NCBI GenBank assembly: GCA_963785065.1
Contig: CAWATX010000002.1
Coordinates: 2,108,001-2,172,000 of the forward strand
Origin: CAVSRC01 sp963785065
GTDB lineage: Bacteria > Pseudomonadota > Alphaproteobacteria > Rhizobiales > Kaistiaceae
Reading direction: 5' to 3'
Length of the DNA stretch: 64,000 nt
Shown: positions 7,673-15,190 of the stretch, in pieces
Layout: each line of letters starts with the position of its first letter
Position numbering within the stretch: position 1 is the first letter of the stretch
Notes under the pieces: generated by a model
The model's input: the letters and a program-made list of their open reading frames with translations, nothing else
Told to the model about the DNA's origin: nothing
The model's database searches: none
Translations under genes and position numbers: made by a program

Positions 7673-8536
7673 TCAGGCGCGCCGCCGCCGCTGCATCACC
7701 AGGAAGCCGAGGCCGACGAAGATCAGCACCATGCCGCCGAGCCTGAGCGGCCCGAAGCGCTCGCCGAGGATCAGCGCCGAGGACAGCGTGCCGGAGACCG
7801 GCACCAGCAGCGAGAAGGGCGCCGCCGTCGCTGCGGGGTAGCGCTTCAGCAGATGGCCCCAGGCGACATAGCCGAACAGCGTCGAGACGACGGCGATGTA
7901 GAGCAGCGAGCCGACCGATAGCCAGCTGGCGCCCGTCAGGCCCGCGGCGATCCGCGCCGGCCCTTCCACCGTGAGCGACAGTGCCAGCAGCGGCAGAACC
8001 GGCACCAGGCTCAACCACGACACCATCGGCAGCATGTCGACCGGGCCGGCGCCGCGCAGCATCACATTGCCGATCGACCAGCACGTCGCCGCACCAAGCA
8101 GCAGCAGGAATCCGGCGACCGTCACCCCGTTGGTGCCGACCGTGGAGCCGACCAGCACCAGCCCGGCGAAGGCAACCGCCGCCCCGGCGAGTTGCCGCAA
8201 ACTCGGCCGTTCCTTCAGCACCACCACGGCAATGGCGATGGTGATGAAGGCCTGCACCTGCAGCGCGATGGAAGCGAGGCCTGGCGGCATGCCGACCGCC
8301 ATCGACGGGAACAGCAGAGCGAACTGGCCGAAAAAGAGCACGCTACCGATGGTGATCAGCGTGCCCCAGGAGACTGGTGGCTTCGGCAGGAAGAGCACCG
8401 GCAGCGAGGCGATGGCGAAGCGCAGGGCGGCGAGCAGCAGCGGCGGGAAATCGGTCAGCGCCAGCCGGACGAAGACGAAATTGACCCCCCAGACGATGGA
8501 GAGCAGGACGGCAAGGGCAATGTGGCGGGGCTGCAC
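7673..8536 (-). CDS. eamA: EamA-family exporter (O-acetylserine/cysteine exporter-like)
   Basis: A 287-residue ten-segment transporter with two EamA repeats. From memory of the E. coli EamA sequence, the similarity is recognisable along the length: IVWGVNFV at the start, FGQFALLFPSMAVGMPPGLA, LQVQAFITI, LKRYPAATAAPFSLLVPVSG and the ending GAVLIMTGL-like segment (here GGMVLIFVGLGFL). E. coli EamA exports cysteine and O-acetylserine. Substrate here is inferred. The last residues are a basic QRRRRA tail that should lie in the cytoplasm. Confidence 0.8.
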   Translation of the reverse strand: MQPRHIALAVLLSIVWGVNFVFVRLALTDFPPLLLAALRFAIASLPVLFLPKPPVSWGTLITIGSVLFFGQFALLFPSMAVGMPPGLASIALQVQAFITIAIAVVVLKERPSLRQLAGAAVAFAGLVLVGSTVGTNGVTVAGFLLLLGAATCWSIGNVMLRGAGPVDMLPMVSWLSLVPVLPLLALSLTVEGPARIAAGLTGASWLSVGSLLYIAVVSTLFGYVAWGHLLKRYPAATAAPFSLLVPVSGTLSSALILGERFGPLRLGGMVLIFVGLGFLVMQRRRRA

Positions 8537-8641
8537 GGACGTGTCACGCAGGCGGAGGGCGCGCCTTTATGCACCAGCCCGCACCGATTGCACAGAGCGG
8601 AAGGGTCACCGTCATCCCGAGGCGCCCGTCCTTCAGCGAAT

Positions 8642-8704
8642 GCGGCCGGCGAATGGCTCCGCCGGCCGCGCCTCGGCTCAAAAATAAAGGCGCTTCCTAG
8701 CGCC
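8642..8704 (-). terminator. Rho-independent terminator plus second hairpin after the 57-residue gene
   Basis: On the minus strand the stem GGCGC-TAGGAA-GCGCC (8689-8704) includes the stop codon and is followed by TTTATTTTT, a classic terminator. Just beyond lies a 10-bp perfect stem, GCGGCCGGCG with CGCCGGCCGC (8642-8651/8660-8669), which may back it up or serve the eamA side. Confidence 0.75.
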
Positions 8705-8870
8705 TGTCGGTAGCCAAATGCTGCTCATAGGTCTTGGCGCGCTCGTCGCGCCGGCTGACCATCTCCTCGTAGGCTTTCTTCGCCTCCTCCGAGAGCGTGA
8801 TCCGCCGCACCGGGGCGGTCTTCTTGGTTCGGCTCGACGGCTTCTTGTAGGTGTTGTTGGCGGTGTTCAT
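8697..8870 (-). CDS. Small basic protein, 57 residues, unknown function
   Basis: MNTANNTYKKPSSRTKKTAP opens a short, Lys/Arg-rich protein that ends KAYEEMVSRRDERAKTYEQH and six more residues. The second half is predicted helical and charged. The AGGGAACCCG ribosome binding site is good, and a rho-independent terminator directly follows. The gene is divergent from the DEXH helicase gene. No domain is recognised. A longer frame extending upstream through the helicase gene is an antisense shadow and is discarded. Confidence 0.65.
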   Translation of the reverse strand: MNTANNTYKKPSSRTKKTAPVRRITLSEEAKKAYEEMVSRRDERAKTYEQHLATDRR

Positions 8871-8972
8871 CGGGTTCCCTGCGGCTGACTGGGCAGATGT
8901 ATAGGGGAAGGCGGCGCGAAGTGCGAGCCGTGGCAATGGACGGAATGCCGCGCCCGCGTTACCTCTTGCCGG

Positions 8973-11834
8973 GTGACCGCCCGCGCCGAGATCATCGACC
9001 CGGCGGGCTTGCTGCCCGCGCCATTCGCTGCCTGGTTCGCCGCGCGTGGATGGGCGCCGCGACCGCACCAGCTCGATCTGCTGGCCCGCGCCCGCGCCGG
9101 CCGCTCGACGCTGCTGATCGCGCCGACCGGCGCCGGCAAGACGCTCGCCGGCTTCCTGCCGAGCCTGGTGGCGCTGCATGCGCGCCCGCCGTCGAATGCG
9201 CCCGCCGGCCGCGGCATCCACACCCTCTACGTCTCGCCGCTGAAGGCGCTCGCCGTCGATATCGCCCGCAACCTCGCCGAGCCGGTCGCCGAGATCGGCC
9301 TTGCCGTGCGTCTCGAAACCCGCACCGGCGACACCTCGCTCCACAAGCGCCAGCGCCAGAAGCTGAAGCCGCCCGATATCCTGCTGACCACGCCCGAGCA
9401 GGCGGCCCTGCTCCTGTCGGCGCCCGACGCCGACCGCTTCTTTGCCGATCTCGACACCGTCATCCTCGACGAGCTGCATGCGCTGGTCACCAACAAGCGC
9501 GGCGATCTCCTCTCGCTCGGCCTTGCCCGGCTGCGTTCGCTCGCACCGGGTCTGAAGACGATCGGCCTCTCGGCCACCGTCGCCGAACCCGACGACCTTC
9601 GTGGCTGGCTGGTGGGGCAGCATCCCTCCCCGGAACGGGGAGGGGGAACCGCGCGAAGCGCGGTGGGTGGGGAGGAACTGTCGCGAGCCAGTGGCACTGA
9701 CTCCCCCCCTCTCCCCGCTGAACACGGGTTTACCCGTGTTCAGCAATCAATATCGGCGAAGTCGGATATATCCGACTTCGCTTGGGACAGGGCTTTGAGC
9801 CTTAGCGAACCGCAGGTGAGCTTAGGCGAAAAGGGTGAGGGGTACCGGCAAAAGCCCCAGACCCCTCTCCCTCCTTCGCTAGGTTCGGCTTCGCCTCGCC
9901 AAGCGAACGAGCCCTCTCCCACAAGGGGAGAGGGGAAAGCGCGGCGGGGACAGAGAAACCAAGCGGCGCCCCTCAATCTCGCCGACCTGGTCACCGTCGC
10001 CGGCGGCGCCAGGCCCGAGATCGCCATCCTCGCGTCGGAGGAGCGCGTGCCCTGGGCCGGCCACTCGGCCCGCTATGCGCTCGCCGACATCTATGCCGCC
10101 ATCCGCGCCCACAGGATGGCGCTGCTCTTCGTCAACACGCGCAGCCAGGCGGAGCTGGTCTTTCAGGAGCTGTGGCGCATCAATGTGGACGGCCTGGCGA
10201 TCGCCCTCCACCACGGCTCGCTCGATGCCACCCAGCGGCGCAAGGTGGAGGCCGCGATGGCGGCGGGCAAGCTCCGCGCTGTGGTCTGCACCTCCACCCT
10301 CGATCTCGGCATCGACTGGGGCGACGTCGATCTGGTCGTCCATATCGGCGCACCCAAGGGCGCCAGCCGCCTGGCGCAGCGCATCGGGCGCGCCAACCAT
10401 CGCATGGACGAGCCCTCCAATGCGCTGCTGGTGCCGGCCAACCGCTTCGAGGTGATGGAGTGCCGGGCGGCGCTCGACGCGAATTATCTCGGCGCCCAGG
10501 ACACGCCGCCGATCCGCCCCGGCGCCCTCGACGTGCTTGCCCAGCATGTGCTCGGCATGGCCTGCTCGGCGCCGTTCTCGGCAGACGCGCTCTATGCCGA
10601 GGTCACCTCGGCCTATCCCTACCGCGCGCTTCCCCGCGCCACCTTCGACCGCATCGTCGAATTCGTCGCCACCGGCGGCTATGCACTGAAGACCTATGAG
10701 CGCTTCGCCAAGATCCGCCGCGGGCCGGACGGGCTGTGGCGCGTCAGCCACCCGCGCTTCGCCCGGCAATATCGTCTGAACGTCGGCACCATCGTCGAGA
10801 CGGCGCTGCTCAATGTGCGGGTCGCGCGCAATCGCGGCGCCGGCTTTGCCGGGCGGGGCGGCCGCGTGCTGGGGAAAATCGAGGAATATTTCATCGAGAC
10901 GCTGTCGCCCGGCGACACCTTCCTCTTCGCCGGCCTCATCCTCAGCTTCCAGGGCATCCACGAGAACGAGGTGATCGCCACCCGCACCGCCGACGACACG
11001 CCGAAAATTCCCGTTTATGCCGGCGGCAAGTTTCCGCTCTCCACCTATCTGGCGGCCGAGGTGCGCGCCATCCTCGCCGATCCCGAGCGGTGGAAGGCGC
11101 TGCCCGACCAGGTTTCCGACTGGCTCCGTATCCAGCGCGACAAGTCGGTGCTGCCGCGCAAGGACCAGTTGCTGGTCGAGACCTTCCCGCGTGGCAACCG
11201 CTTCTATCTGGTCGCCTACCCCTTCGAAGGCCGTCTCGCCCACCAGACGCTCGGCATGCTGCTCACCCGCAGGCTCGACCGGGCCAAGCTCAGGCCCACC
11301 GGCTTCGTCGCCACCGACTATTCGTTGGCCGTCTGGGGGTTGGGCGATCTCGGCGGCGCCTTCTCGATGCATGAGCCGAGCCTCGCCGAACTCTTCGACG
11401 AGGATATGCTCGGCGACGACCTCGAGGCCTGGATGGCGGAGAGCTATCTCCTCAAGCGCCTCTTCCGCAATTGCGCCCTCATCTCCGGCCTGATCGAGAA
11501 GCGCCATCCCGGCAAGGAGAAGACCGGCCGCCAGGTCACCATCTCCACCGACCTGGTCTATGACGTGCTCCTCAAGCACGAGCCCGATCACGTCCTCATG
11601 CAGGCCGCCTGGGCCGACGCCGCCACCGGCCTGCTCGACATCGCCCGCCTCGGCGATATGCTCAAGCGAATCAAGGGCCGCATCCTGCACAAGGCGCTGG
11701 ACCGCATCTCGCCGCTGGCCGTGCCGGTGATGCTGGAAATCGGCAAGGAGGCGGTGGCCGGCGGTGAGGCCGACGAGCATGTGCTGCGCGAGGCGGCGGA
11801 AGACCTGATCAGGGATGCGATGGGCGATGGCTGA
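8973..11834 (+). CDS. Ligase-associated DNA damage response DEXH-box helicase (Lhr-like)
   Basis: A 953-residue superfamily 2 helicase. Motifs: APTGAGKT (about 50-57), SPLKALAVD, TTPEQ, LDELH (DEXH, about 163-167), LSATVA, then after the insert FVNTRSQAE, TSTLDLGIDWGDVD and QRIGRANHRMDEPS. The winged-helix and DEAD/H-associated C-terminal domains follow. This is the helicase of the ligase-associated module. Relatives are roughly 820-850 residues by memory. The excess is explained by about 115 foreign residues (about 216-330) encoded by palindromic repeats between LRGWLVGQ and LADLVTVAGGARPEIAI. The frame is intact. The start is GTG. It overlaps pdeM by eight bases, so the two are co-translated. 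Confidence 0.9.
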   Translation: MTARAEIIDPAGLLPAPFAAWFAARGWAPRPHQLDLLARARAGRSTLLIAPTGAGKTLAGFLPSLVALHARPPSNAPAGRGIHTLYVSPLKALAVDIARNLAEPVAEIGLAVRLETRTGDTSLHKRQRQKLKPPDILLTTPEQAALLLSAPDADRFFADLDTVILDELHALVTNKRGDLLSLGLARLRSLAPGLKTIGLSATVAEPDDLRGWLVGQHPSPERGGGTARSAVGGEELSRASGTDSPPLPAEHGFTRVQQSISAKSDISDFAWDRALSLSEPQVSLGEKGEGYRQKPQTPLPPSLGSASPRQANEPSPTRGEGKARRGQRNQAAPLNLADLVTVAGGARPEIAILASEERVPWAGHSARYALADIYAAIRAHRMALLFVNTRSQAELVFQELWRINVDGLAIALHHGSLDATQRRKVEAAMAAGKLRAVVCTSTLDLGIDWGDVDLVVHIGAPKGASRLAQRIGRANHRMDEPSNALLVPANRFEVMECRAALDANYLGAQDTPPIRPGALDVLAQHVLGMACSAPFSADALYAEVTSAYPYRALPRATFDRIVEFVATGGYALKTYERFAKIRRGPDGLWRVSHPRFARQYRLNVGTIVETALLNVRVARNRGAGFAGRGGRVLGKIEEYFIETLSPGDTFLFAGLILSFQGIHENEVIATRTADDTPKIPVYAGGKFPLSTYLAAEVRAILADPERWKALPDQVSDWLRIQRDKSVLPRKDQLLVETFPRGNRFYLVAYPFEGRLAHQTLGMLLTRRLDRAKLRPTGFVATDYSLAVWGLGDLGGAFSMHEPSLAELFDEDMLGDDLEAWMAESYLLKRLFRNCALISGLIEKRHPGKEKTGRQVTISTDLVYDVLLKHEPDHVLMQAAWADAATGLLDIARLGDMLKRIKGRILHKALDRISPLAVPVMLEIGKEAVAGGEADEHVLREAAEDLIRDAMGDG
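9618..9962. repeat. Palindromic repeat insertion inside the DEXH helicase gene
   Basis: About 345 bases of hairpin repeats interrupt the helicase gene without breaking its frame. Units include CCTCCCC-type stems at both ends. There are two perfect 26-base hairpins with 12-bp arms and 2-base loops: CTGAACACGGGT/ACCCGTGTTCAG at 9718-9743 and GCGAAGTCGGAT/ATCCGACTTCGC at 9756-9781. A further pair CCCTCTCC/GGAGAGGG lies near the right end. The encoded peptide is Pro/Ser/Gly/Arg-rich and unlike helicase sequence. Confidence 0.85.
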
Positions 11835-12594
11835 GGCGTTGCGCGAGGCGACAGGGCAGGGGCCGCAGGCGCCCAGGCCGGCGCTCGTCGGCGTCATGGG
11901 CGTCGTGCTCGAGGCCTTTCGCGAGGGCGCCCTGTGGTGGGCCGACGAGCGCCTGCTTGCCGTCGCCGACCTCCATTTCGAGAAGGGCTCCGCCTTCGCC
12001 CGCCGCGGCCAGATGCTGCCGCCCTACGACACTGGCGAGACGCTCGCCAGACTTGCCGCGCTGGTCGAGGCCTTGAAACCGAAGACGCTGGTGGCGCTCG
12101 GCGACTCTTTCCATGACGATGACGGCGCCCACCGCCTGGCGCCAGGGGACCGCGCCGCGCTTGCCGCCCTCCAGGCCGGCCGCGACTGGATCTGGATCGC
12201 CGGCAATCACGATTCCGCCCTGCCGGCGACGCTCGATGGCCAGCACCTCGACGCGCTCTCGCTCGGCCCGCTCACCTTCCGCCACGAGCCTGCTGCCGGC
12301 GAGGCCGATGGCGAGATCGCCGGCCATCTCCATCCCGCTGCCCGCGTCGTCGGGCGCGGCCGCTCGGTGCGCCGCCGCTGCTTTGCCGGCGACGGCTATC
12401 GCCTGATCCTGCCGGCCTTCGGCGCCTATGCCGGCGGGCTCGACGTGCGCGACCCGGCCTTTGCCGGCCTCTTCCGCGCGGCGAGCTTCCGTGCCTTCGT
12501 GCTCGGCGATGACGGCGTCTATCCGGTCGGCCGAAGGGCGCTCAGGGCCGGGTCTACGCGCTCGCCGATGGACTGGTGCGCGACCTCGACGTGA
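11827..12594 (+). CDS. pdeM: Ligase-associated DNA damage response endonuclease PdeM
   Basis: A 255-residue calcineurin-like metallophosphoesterase. The metal-binding motifs are DLHFEKG (about 47-53), GDSFHDDD (about 91), GNHD (about 126) and GHLHP (about 165). It is the fourth member of the ligase-associated repair set with the ligase, exonuclease and DEXH helicase. The chosen ATG lies inside the end of the helicase gene (overlap of eight bases); another ATG four codons earlier is possible. The family part ends near VYPVGRRALR. The last 16 codons are read out of frame from a carbonic anhydrase gene remnant, so the native C-terminus was lost or replaced by a deletion. Confidence 0.85.
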   Translation: MAEALREATGQGPQAPRPALVGVMGVVLEAFREGALWWADERLLAVADLHFEKGSAFARRGQMLPPYDTGETLARLAALVEALKPKTLVALGDSFHDDDGAHRLAPGDRAALAALQAGRDWIWIAGNHDSALPATLDGQHLDALSLGPLTFRHEPAAGEADGEIAGHLHPAARVVGRGRSVRRRCFAGDGYRLILPAFGAYAGGLDVRDPAFAGLFRAASFRAFVLGDDGVYPVGRRALRAGSTRSPMDWCATST

Positions 12595-12635
12595 CGGTGC
12601 GGAAGCCGGAGGACCTGGAGCGGTTAGTCGGGTAA
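12543..12635 (+). pseudogene. can: 3' remnant of a beta-carbonic anhydrase gene (can)
   Basis: In the frame +1 relative to pdeM, 30 codons read QGRVYALADGLVRDLDVTVR then KPEDLERLVG and stop (TAA). From memory this matches the C-terminus of E. coli Can, GWAYGIHDGLLRDLDVTATN and following RETLEQRY. No catalytic part of a carbonic anhydrase is present upstream, where pdeM lies instead. The simplest reading is a deletion that joined the pdeM end to the last codons of a downstream can gene. Confidence 0.7.
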
Positions 12636-12647
12636 TTGCGCCGGCGT

Positions 12648-12722
12648 CAGGTTCCCTCCTTCCCCCGCGAGAGCGCGGGGAGGGTGGCCGGCGATAGCCA
12701 GCCGGGTGAGGGCTCGAAAAGA
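12648..12722. repeat. Palindromic repeat unit downstream of pdeM
   Basis: A compact unit with the hairpin CCCCCGCGAGAGCGCGGGGA followed by GGGTGGCCGGCGATAGCCAG and CCGGGTGAGGG. Its general look (C-run/G-run stem then GGGTG...GGTGAGGG) is that of the units in the ligase and helicase genes, but here it sits between genes. Confidence 0.6.
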
Positions 12723-12779
12723 AATCTATCCCCGCGCCCCGAACCGCCCTCATATTGATCGGCATCCTCGTTCCAATGA

Positions 12780-12970
12780 GGGGCGTCTCCGGAGGCGTCT
12801 TGAGATGGGAGCGGGGTGCGGTGTCCCTGTAGGCCGCCTCGCAAGCGGAAGGCAGTTGGAGCTCGGAAGCCCGTCGACGGAGGCACTTCGGTTCCTCCGT
12901 GCGCCAACGCCCTGAAATGGTGCAGCGCTAAAGGCGGGCAGGGGTCAGCCGCCGGTGAGACCGGCCCGGG
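12780..12970 (+). ncRNA. Candidate structured RNA, family not recognised
   Basis: No protein frame is convincing on either strand, but paired segments are nested as in a folded RNA. A stem GGC(A)GTTGG at 12851-12859 pairs with CCAACGCC at 12904-12911. Inside it, ACGGAGG (12877-12883) pairs with CCTCCGT (12894-12900) and is capped by an AC-TTCG-GT loop, a stable cUUCGg tetraloop. CCGC-CTCGCAA-GCGG precedes and GCCGGT-GAG-ACCGGC (12951-12965) follows. I tested the pattern against RNase P, tmRNA, SRP, 6S and cobalamin riboswitch signatures and saw no match. Strand and borders are uncertain. GC-rich DNA folds easily, so confidence is low. Confidence 0.3.
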
Positions 12971-13120
12971 AAACCGAGGCCCCGGCACCGCGGTGGTCCA
13001 AGGCGGCCGACGTGCCAGCCTGCCTCTGCCAGCCCAGGCGGGGCCTCGCATAAATCCCGCGGCGGGCGTCCGGTCGACGCCCATTTCGGACTACCCGCAG
13101 GCGTTGACCAGACGCCCGCC

Positions 13121-13335
13121 ACCCCCTCGCCACAAGAGGCGAGGAGCGCCGCAAGAGACCGAGGAGGGCCGAAGGCCCGACCGGGATCGGCAGAGCGGCG
13201 CGACAGGGAAGCAAGAAATGTTCAAAACCCGGAGCCGATCGCCCGCGGGAACGCGAAGCCGCGCCACGAATGCCCGAACCTCTCCTTGAAGGGAGGTCGA
13301 AACTGCATGAGCAGTTTCGCCAGCGGTGGCGAACC
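13121..13335. repeat. Second intergenic palindromic repeat cluster
   Basis: Contains the hairpins CTCGCC-ACAAGA-GGCGAG, CTCTCCTTGAAGGGAG and a perfect 22-base hairpin with 9-bp arms, CGAAACTGC-ATGA-GCAGTTTCG (13298-13319). It lies just past the stop codon of the TIGR02186 gene. Together with the unit at 12648-12722 and the candidate structured RNA, it fills the 700-base gap without a protein gene between pdeM and that gene. Confidence 0.6.
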
Positions 13336-13339
13336 GCCC

Positions 13340-14107
13340 TCAATCCCTTCTGAAGATGACGCCGCCGAGCCAGCCGGTAACCAGCGCCAGCGCCACGCAG
13401 ATCAGCCCGTAAAGCAGCGACTGGTTGTGGGCGAAGGTGGTCATGGTGTCCTCCAGCCCCGTCTTGCTGATGCGCAGCGTGTCGTCGGCGCGAGCGATCA
13501 GGAGCCGGTCGGAGAAGAGATAGGCGTCGGCCGTATAGGTGCCGACCGGGACGTTCGCCGGCAGATAGAAGGTCGTGCGGAAGATCAGGTTGCCGATGAA
13601 GCGAACGCCGACCTGCTCGTGATAGAGGCTGGCGCGGTCCTTCAACCGGATGAAGGCGTCGCGGAAGGCGCCGGCTGCCGGATCGTTGGCATCGGTGCGG
13701 CCGGCATAACGGAAGGCGATGTTCTCGAAGCCGAGCTGCAGCCGCTCGAGCACGGGCGGGGTCGCCAGGTCGTCGACGTTGATCGAAGTCGACAGCGAAT
13801 AGAAGGACGGCGCCGCCTGGAAGGTCTCGGAAGCGGCATTCGCCCAGATGCCGAGGATGCGCTCCTTGCGCCGCGCCACGACCGTCTCCCGGGGCCCGAT
13901 AAGCACGACCGCGATGTCGTAGCCGCCCGTCCCGGAGACCGATCGCGCGTCGCGGTCGATGACGCCGAATACCGTCACCGTCGTCCCGGCAAAGTTGGAG
14001 CTGATGGTGATCTCCGGCGTCGACAGCGCCACGGTGAGCTTTTCCGCCTCGGCCGATCCGGCCGCGGCAAGCACAAGGCTGACGGTGAGCGCTGCCAGTT
14101 GCCTCAC
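13340..14107 (-). CDS. TIGR02186 family protein, membrane-anchored
   Basis: A 255-residue protein with an N-terminal signal segment (LAALTVSLVLAAAGSAEA), a beta-rich periplasmic body and one C-terminal membrane helix (LLYGLICVALALVTGWLGGV) ending in FRRD. The body includes NFAGTTVTVFGVIDRDA, ERILGIWANA and TTFYLPANVPVGTYTADAYL, which match the uncharacterised TIGR02186 family of Rhizobiales. It starts at a GTG that overlaps the stop of the TauE/SafE gene (GTGA), so the pair is co-translated. The conserved pairing suggests an accessory part of that exporter. Function is unknown. Confidence 0.85.
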   Translation of the reverse strand: MRQLAALTVSLVLAAAGSAEAEKLTVALSTPEITISSNFAGTTVTVFGVIDRDARSVSGTGGYDIAVVLIGPRETVVARRKERILGIWANAASETFQAAPSFYSLSTSINVDDLATPPVLERLQLGFENIAFRYAGRTDANDPAAGAFRDAFIRLKDRASLYHEQVGVRFIGNLIFRTTFYLPANVPVGTYTADAYLFSDRLLIARADDTLRISKTGLEDTMTTFAHNQSLLYGLICVALALVTGWLGGVIFRRD

Positions 14108-15033
14108 GGCACCATCTCCACCAGCCGCGCCAGCGTATAGGGCTCGACCGGGGTCGCCACCAGCCCGGTGAGAAAGCGCGCCGCCACCGCCAGGACCAGC
14201 AGGGCGAGCAGGGCACGCAGCTGGTCGCCGCGCAGATTCTGGCCGATACGCGCGCCGAATTGCGCACCGATGACGCCGCCGACCATGAGGATGATGGCGA
14301 GGAATATGTCGACCGACTGGTCGGCGGCGGCGTGCAGAACGGTGGCCACCGCCATCGTCGCCAGAATCTGGATCAGCGACGTGCCGATCACGACGTTGGT
14401 CGGCACCCGCAACAGATAGATCAGAGCCGGCACCATGATGAAGCCGCCGCCGATGCCGAGCAGCGCCCCGAGGAAGCCGATGCCCGAGCCGAGCACGATG
14501 ATCGGGATGACGCTGACATAGAGCCGCGACTTCTTGAATCGCATCTTGAAGGGCAGGCCGTGCACCCAGTTGTGCTGGCCCGGGCGGCGCAGCGGCGTCG
14601 GGCGGCCGCGCCGGGCGTTCACTATCGCCCGCACGCTCTCGTTCAGCATCAGGCCGCCGACCAGCCCGAGGAAGGTGACATAGGCGAGCGACACGATGAG
14701 GTCGAGCTGGCCGCCGGCCCTCAGCATGTTGAACACCAGCACGCCAAGGCCGCTGCCCAGGATGCCGGCCAGCAGCAGCACGGTGGCGAGCTTGAGGTCG
14801 ATCAGCCGCCGCCGCCAGTAGCTGAGCACCGCAGAAGCCGACGAGGCGACGATCTGCGGCGCCACGGTGGCGACCGAGACCACCGGCGGAATGCCCGAAA
14901 AGATCAGGAGCGGCGTGAGCAGGAAGCCGCCGCCGACGCCAAACATGCCCGACAGGAAGCCGACGGCGCCGCCCATGCCGAGGACGATCAGCATGTTCAC
15001 CGGCATCTCGGCTATGGGCAGATAGATCAGCAC
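14104..15033 (-). CDS. TauE/SafE-family membrane transporter
   Basis: A 309-residue inner-membrane protein with about eight hydrophobic segments and the two family repeats marked by GFLSGMFGVGGGFLLTPLLI and GFLGALLGIGGGFIMVPALI. A long cytoplasmic loop (about 125-165) separates the halves. The family exports sulfite, sulfoacetate or other organosulfur anions. Coupling to the TIGR02186 protein by a 4-base overlap is characteristic. The start is GTG with no clear ribosome binding site; an in-frame ATG ten codons on (MPVNM) is an alternative. Confidence 0.85.
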   Translation of the reverse strand: MLIYLPIAEMPVNMLIVLGMGGAVGFLSGMFGVGGGFLLTPLLIFSGIPPVVSVATVAPQIVASSASAVLSYWRRRLIDLKLATVLLLAGILGSGLGVLVFNMLRAGGQLDLIVSLAYVTFLGLVGGLMLNESVRAIVNARRGRPTPLRRPGQHNWVHGLPFKMRFKKSRLYVSVIPIIVLGSGIGFLGALLGIGGGFIMVPALIYLLRVPTNVVIGTSLIQILATMAVATVLHAAADQSVDIFLAIILMVGGVIGAQFGARIGQNLRGDQLRALLALLVLAVAARFLTGLVATPVEPYTLARLVEMVP

Positions 15034-15190
15034 GGCGACAGCGGGTGAGGCGGAGTCGGATGCGCGGAGAAACCGGCCGCACAGGCGTGCGGCGGATAAA
15101 GCGCCGCTCCGAGGGGACTGTCAACTTGCCCGCGGCGGCCGCGCTCCGGGCAGGAGCGGGACGCGGACATTGGTCCGCGTCCCCGCATGA

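Noticed and set aside
9879..11897. A 672-codon frame opposite the DEXH helicase gene
   Set aside because: Antisense shadow of motif-rich helicase sequence; no domain, no start signal.
12740..13120. RNase P, tmRNA, SRP RNA or cobalamin riboswitch in the gap after pdeM
   Set aside because: The diagnostic blocks (GGAAAGTCCGGGC, a tag ORF ending in AVAA or similar, GGAAGGAAGCAG, GCCACTG) were not found on either strand.
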